This document shows, one piece after another, positions 59,860 to 64,000 of a stretch of DNA of 64,000 bases; positions within the stretch are counted from its first letter, which is position 1, and the number at the start of each line of letters is the position of its first letter. The stretch is from Casuarius casuarius (taxonomy: Eukaryota > Chordata > Aves > Casuariiformes > Casuariidae): assembly GCA_003342895.1 (NCBI GenBank), contig PTFA01000010.1, positions 7,340,837 through 7,404,836 of the forward strand, read 5' to 3'. A program made the position numbers and the translations under genes. The notes under the pieces were generated by a model that saw only the letters and a list, made by a program, of their open reading frames with translations, ran no database searches and was not told the origin of the DNA.

Positions 59860-60210
59860 AGTCTGCACTGCGCTTTTCCCACTGGCGTCCAGGCAGGGTG
59901 CTTCAAGCTGTGCCCTAAACAGGGGCTGCGCTGTGCCGGGCTCCTCTCTTGTCCCCAGGCGAGCCCCCCGCTCTGGAGCCCTCAGCGCTGCTGCTGTGCG
60001 CAAGGAAGAATTTCACCCTGGATGAACCAGGCCGACGGTGCAGCTAAGGTGCTTGCAAGCCCTCTCCCCTCACAGCTTGCCAGAACAGGTCCCGCAGGCT
60101 CCTTCCTTCCTTGGGCATGCTGTGGAGTACCGCTTTCAGAGCTGCCATGCCTGGGGCCATGGGGTGTGTGCGTGCCAACGGCATCCAGGGCGCGCTCCAC
60201 GGAAATTTTC
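59860..60210. promoter_or_regulatory. GC- and CpG-rich block downstream of ETV6
   Basis: About 17 CpGs occur in about 340 bases with clearly raised GC. Long open frames on both strands (up to 203 codons on the minus strand, 59392-60003) follow from the scarcity of AT-rich stop codons and show no known domain. It could be a promoter or enhancer element; no direction can be assigned. Confidence 0.3.
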
Positions 60211-61421
60211 TCATGGAACCATTTCCACCAGAAAAGGCAAGTTTGCAAAATTGCAAGTGTTCTGTAGCAATGCCTCAATTTTGCCAGCATTTTAGATGCC
60301 ACCAGGCAGGTTTCTGCCAGCCTGTTGAGCATCCCAGGTGCACTGCCCAGCTCCTTCCTGTCACGGTTGTCCATGGTGCAACACGGCTGTCCAGCAAGTA
60401 GCTGGGTTGTCCATCTTCCAGGCTTTACTGCAGTGTGCTGCAGGCTCCTGCCTTGAAATGGTCCCAAAAAAATTCACTTGGAAACTCCTCACCACCACCA
60501 CCAAAGCCAACTTTTTATTTTCTGCTTTGGAAACACAACAGAAAGGAAACTGCAAAAGAGACATTTAATTAAGTGTGTTTTTATGTCCGTTCTTTTATGT
60601 CACCAGCACCAAACTTCCAGCCAGGGAGTCAAGGAGAGAAATCATTGCCGCTCTAAAGTCAGGGGCGAGATTCTCCTTTGAGGAGTGCATTGAGGGATGA
60701 TTTTTGCTGCCTGTTACCCACAGAATTAAACACAAATCTATCATCAAAACTTAGCTAGTATTTTTATGGCAGTCTCTCATTCTTAGGCTCCCATTGCTTT
60801 CAATGACTACGGACAAGGCACATACTCTCTTGATTATCTTTTAAGTAGAAGTTTCTAGTTTATTTGCAGCCTACAAATACCTTTTTGCTTCATCTGATTT
60901 CATTACTTAGTACAAATATGCTCTTTGCAGCCTGGGTAATACACCACCATGTATGTGTGGTGCCTAATAAAAAAGGGCCCTGCTTGCTCATTGGAATTCC
61001 TAGAGGTTCATTCAGCTGAAATACAGAAGAACAATTTGGCAGCTTGTACAAGCTGTTGTCCAATTTACAAAGAAGTAACCCACTACACAGGACTAAAATC
61101 CTCTGCTTGGGTGCAGCTAGATTTAATATTTTTGTGAATACTAAATTTTCTGGAAAAATGGAATTTAAGATAGACTGAAAAGATTTGCAAATTCAAGTTA
61201 AATGCAGCAAATAGTTCCAGCTGAAAAAAGCAGGAGAAATTCTTTTACAGCATTGAAAACTTTAGTTTGGCATACTTGAAAATTATTTGTTCCAAAAATG
61301 TCAAATGGAAACTTTTTGACTTTTCACTTCAAGATAGAAATTTTCATTTAAAAACAGACCTAAATTTTAAAAAGGAAGATAATAAATAAGAGGATTAAGC
61401 AGAAAAATACACTACTCTGGA

Positions 61422-61455
61422 TCAGGTGTAAAGTCTCAGGTGTAAAGTCTCAGGT
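61422..61455. repeat. 14-bp tandem duplication
   Basis: The unit tcaggtgtaaagtc occurs twice in direct succession and a third copy begins (tcaggtt). The copies are identical, so the event is recent. Confidence 0.85.
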
Positions 61456-61518
61456 TAGCCAATCAGAAATATGTATTTTTTTTCTTTTTTTCTGAAGAAA
61501 AAGGAAAAAAATCCTTTT

Positions 61519-61552
61519 TTTCTTTGACTTGACTGATTTTCTTTGACTTGAA
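61519..61552. repeat. 19-bp near-tandem duplication
   Basis: The phrase ttttctttgacttga is repeated after four bases. It lies 65 bases after the 14-bp duplication, in a T-rich stretch prone to slippage. Confidence 0.7.
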
Positions 61553-61895
61553 CCAGCACTTCTTCCAAAAACGTTCACCTTAGCCACTGAGCAAAATTTC
61601 CATCACCTTTCCATGGAGCTTGTCAAGTACTAAGAACAGCCCACAGCACTTCTTCAGGACAAATATTTTCGTTCTGGACAACTGGGACCGCGGAGAAATG
61701 ACCTGATGTGTTCAGGGACATATGACCAGCAAGGGCTGTCAAAGTAAAATCTAGGTCTTTGGATCTTCATTTTCTTGTCAATAATAGAATAAGTACGGAT
61801 GCCACTGATTGGAAGGCTTTTTTCTCCTGCTGAAGGATCATTTAATGAGCTTTCTGGGGTCCATCCGAAGAACATATCAGTGTCCCAGTGTTATC

Positions 61896-61944
61896 AACAA
61901 GGGAAACTGAAACACAGGGAGACTTTAAGTCATGTTTACCTAAG
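61896..61944 (-). repeat. MIR/L2-like fragment, antisense
   Basis: 'gggaaactgaaacacaggga' followed by 'gactttaagtcatgtttacc' resembles the reverse complement of the MIR/L2 core. Short and decayed. Confidence 0.4.
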
Positions 61945-64000
61945 ATGCCTGAAAATTTGGGGCGCCTCTGGTTTTGGCTGCCTGATTCAGATCCCCACTG
62001 CCTGATTTGCATGAGTATTATGCACCCAGGACTCCTACTGAGATCAAAAACCAGCTCCGTGCCTCTGCAAAAACAGCTTGCTGGCATCCAAAAGTGGAGG
62101 CGCTCAAACTCAGCACATTTTTTTAAAATCTGTACCTGCACCCATTGTTGAAGGCCTGCGCTGAACCAAATGCAGCGTTCAGACTGAGGCTTAGCTGCTG
62201 TTGGTGACATACAGTCCCATTTCCTCCTTTAAAAAGTACAGTGAAACCCCTCTTGCAATTTTGGAGATTGCTCGTGGTCCTCTGCTCTCTCCTTTTTTCA
62301 CTATATCACCCTGCTTCAAGTCATTTCTCCAAGGGCCTGAAAGTACCAGAATTGCTCTACACACTCTGTGGGCCATGTATATACATGAATACAAAAGCAG
62401 CTGTTTCAGAGCAGACATGGCTCTGAAGTTGAACCAGGAGGCCCATTTTGCCCCCTCCCTTTTTTTTCCCCCTCTTCCCACTCAAGTGGATGGAGGCATC
62501 TGCATTTGGCTCAGAGAAGCAAAAAGCTTTGCCAGGGTTTGGAAAAGGCAATGCCATGCCCATTTAGCTAGCCCAACAACAACGACTGGGCTCCCTCCAG
62601 CTGTGGCAGACCTGCTGGGTGGTTGCTTTCATGTGCTTTTCGTTTCATGTTGATTGTCCTGGCACCTGAAGAGTTTGCAGCTTGGTTTAGTGAAGGTTTA
62701 ACCGCAGCAGCTCGACTCTTGCAAGGAAGGCAAATGGGGGGAGGCTGGGTGCTTGTGAGAGGGTAGCATCCAAAAAGGAGCAGAGCAGGTTGCATCTAGC
62801 CTTGTTTTCGACTCTGATGTTCATCAAATGTGGCACAATAGGAAGACAAATGTGCTGTGGCCCTCAGAGGTGGGACAGCTGATCAACGCAGTGGGATGCC
62901 TGTGCCAAGGGAGCTGTGCCCTGGACTGAGCCCCATCCGCTGGCAGCGAAGGTGCTGCAGAGAGAGCATTTTGGAAGCAGTTCTGCTGAGTGCTGCATTG
63001 CACCTGTTGCCTTTATTAGAGGCAGCATTAAAAGCCAGGCTTCCCTTTCGGAAGTGGCACGATAGAGAGAAGGCCAGAAAAGGGTGTTAAGAAAAGAAAT
63101 CTAATCATTTCTAAAAAGCAGCTTAACCCAGGTGGCTATAGGCACTCTGACAATCTGTTCTGGGCAAGAATTGTATTTCCTGCAAGTTCTTTCACTTATG
63201 TCATTCTGTGTTTCAAATCAGCTTTGACACAACCTCGGTGACAAAGGCTTTGAAGTCTGAACTAAATGTGCTACAGAGATCATTATTCATAACCACTCAG
63301 ACGGAGAGGGAATATTTTCCTTTTGAAAGGTCTTGCCAAACCTGTCCTGCGCTTTGTTTGCTTTCAGAGGCACCGTGGTCACTCTTTTGGAGGAAAGAGT
63401 GCTACTGGATGGAGGAAAGAAAGGGTGATGTTTGGCAGGGAATAGCCTTCAAAAATCACTAATTAAAGATTCACCAATTAAAAAAACCACAGGGACCATC
63501 CCAACTGGAAGCTGCTGCTTCACATAGACTCTACGCAAAGGGTCTTTATGCAGAGCCTTCCCCAGGGAGCAATCTTGGGCCTAATTCTGCGACACCCTGA
63601 TTTGCATCTATTTTAGTGAGACTTACACTGCAGCACTTTGTAGGTCAGCAGATCTATTTGCAGTAGCAAGGTGCAGCCCAGCAGTAAGTGTTTACATACT
63701 CGGAGAGCACAAATCCAAGCCAGTCCCCAAGGAGTGCGGTAATCATCTACAATTTTATAATACGGGGATTGGCAGGGATGGAGCTGCATACATATGTCTC
63801 CAGAATGGCTTTGAAGATGTATAATTTTTACATAGGTGTTATGAGAATGATTTTTGGCTAAAGTTCTGTATAATAGTCATTTTAAACACCCTGAGGCTCA
63901 ACCTGCTCCCACTGAAGTCCCTGGAAAGACTCCAAGGCAACAAGCCGAGACCCTTGCTCTCAGTGCCTGCTCTTCCTTTAGCGCCTAGTTCATTTGTCCT

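Larger units (their letters stand above)
48241..64000. other. Downstream intergenic region, no gene recognised
   Basis: No exon of the genes that lie beyond ETV6 in human (BCL2L14, LRP6) was recognised, and no open frame shows a known domain. The stretch holds decayed repeats, simple A/T runs, two small tandem duplications near 61.4-61.6 kb and a GC-rich block at about 59.4-60.2 kb. It may contain distal enhancers or non-coding RNA that cannot be seen from sequence alone. Confidence 0.6.

Noticed and set aside
59392..60003. 203-codon open frame (-) downstream of ETV6
   Set aside because: GC-rich sequence with open frames on both strands; no family match, no clear promoter or splice context. 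Kept only as a composition finding.
48241..64000. Search for BCL2L14 or LRP6 exons, the human neighbours
   Set aside because: No frame on either strand shows the BH-domain or LRP6 tail (PPPSP-type) motifs.

Overview
The window is vertebrate nuclear DNA, most likely from a bird or another sauropsid. The gene structure is eukaryotic: short exons with GT-AG borders separated by kilobase introns. The only clearly recognisable autonomous transposon is a CR1 LINE fragment ending in the CR1-type tail, and most other repeats are small, decayed MIR-like or CR1/L3-like remnants. No operons, tRNA, rRNA, CRISPR or viral genes were seen.

The window carries the 3' six-sevenths of one gene, ETV6 (TEL), on the + strand. 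ETV6 is an ETS-family transcriptional repressor. Six coding exons can be placed to the base: 9863-10027, 13873-14007, 18720-19262, 37233-37375, 40623-40723 and 44062-44167. Their lengths (165, 135, 543, 143, 101 and 106 coding bases) and phases match human exons 3-8, except that exon 5 lacks one codon. They encode the PNT/SAM oligomerisation domain from about residue 55, the central repression region, the whole ETS DNA-binding domain and the C-terminus. Exons 1-2 (about 54 codons) were not found and presumably lie upstream.

Layout: 1-9862 is the end of intron 2, with three small CpG-rich clusters and a few old repeats. 9863-44167 is the coding part, dominated by an 18 kb intron 5. Intron 6 holds the CR1 copy at about 37939-39185. 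44168 to about 48240 is the likely 3' UTR, with a proximal and two distal polyadenylation signals and a TA/TG/CA microsatellite. From about 48241 to 64000 no gene is recognised; the region contains old repeats, small tandem duplications and a GC-rich stretch near 59.4-60.2 kb.

I found no convincing new biological system. The best items for a second look are a possible 8/11-nt microexon in intron 4, a CpG cluster that could be an internal ETV6 promoter, a one-codon deletion in the central region, a G-quadruplex motif in intron 5, and a self-complementary microsatellite in the 3' UTR. Two ambiguous bases (38473 and 45411) indicate a draft assembly.
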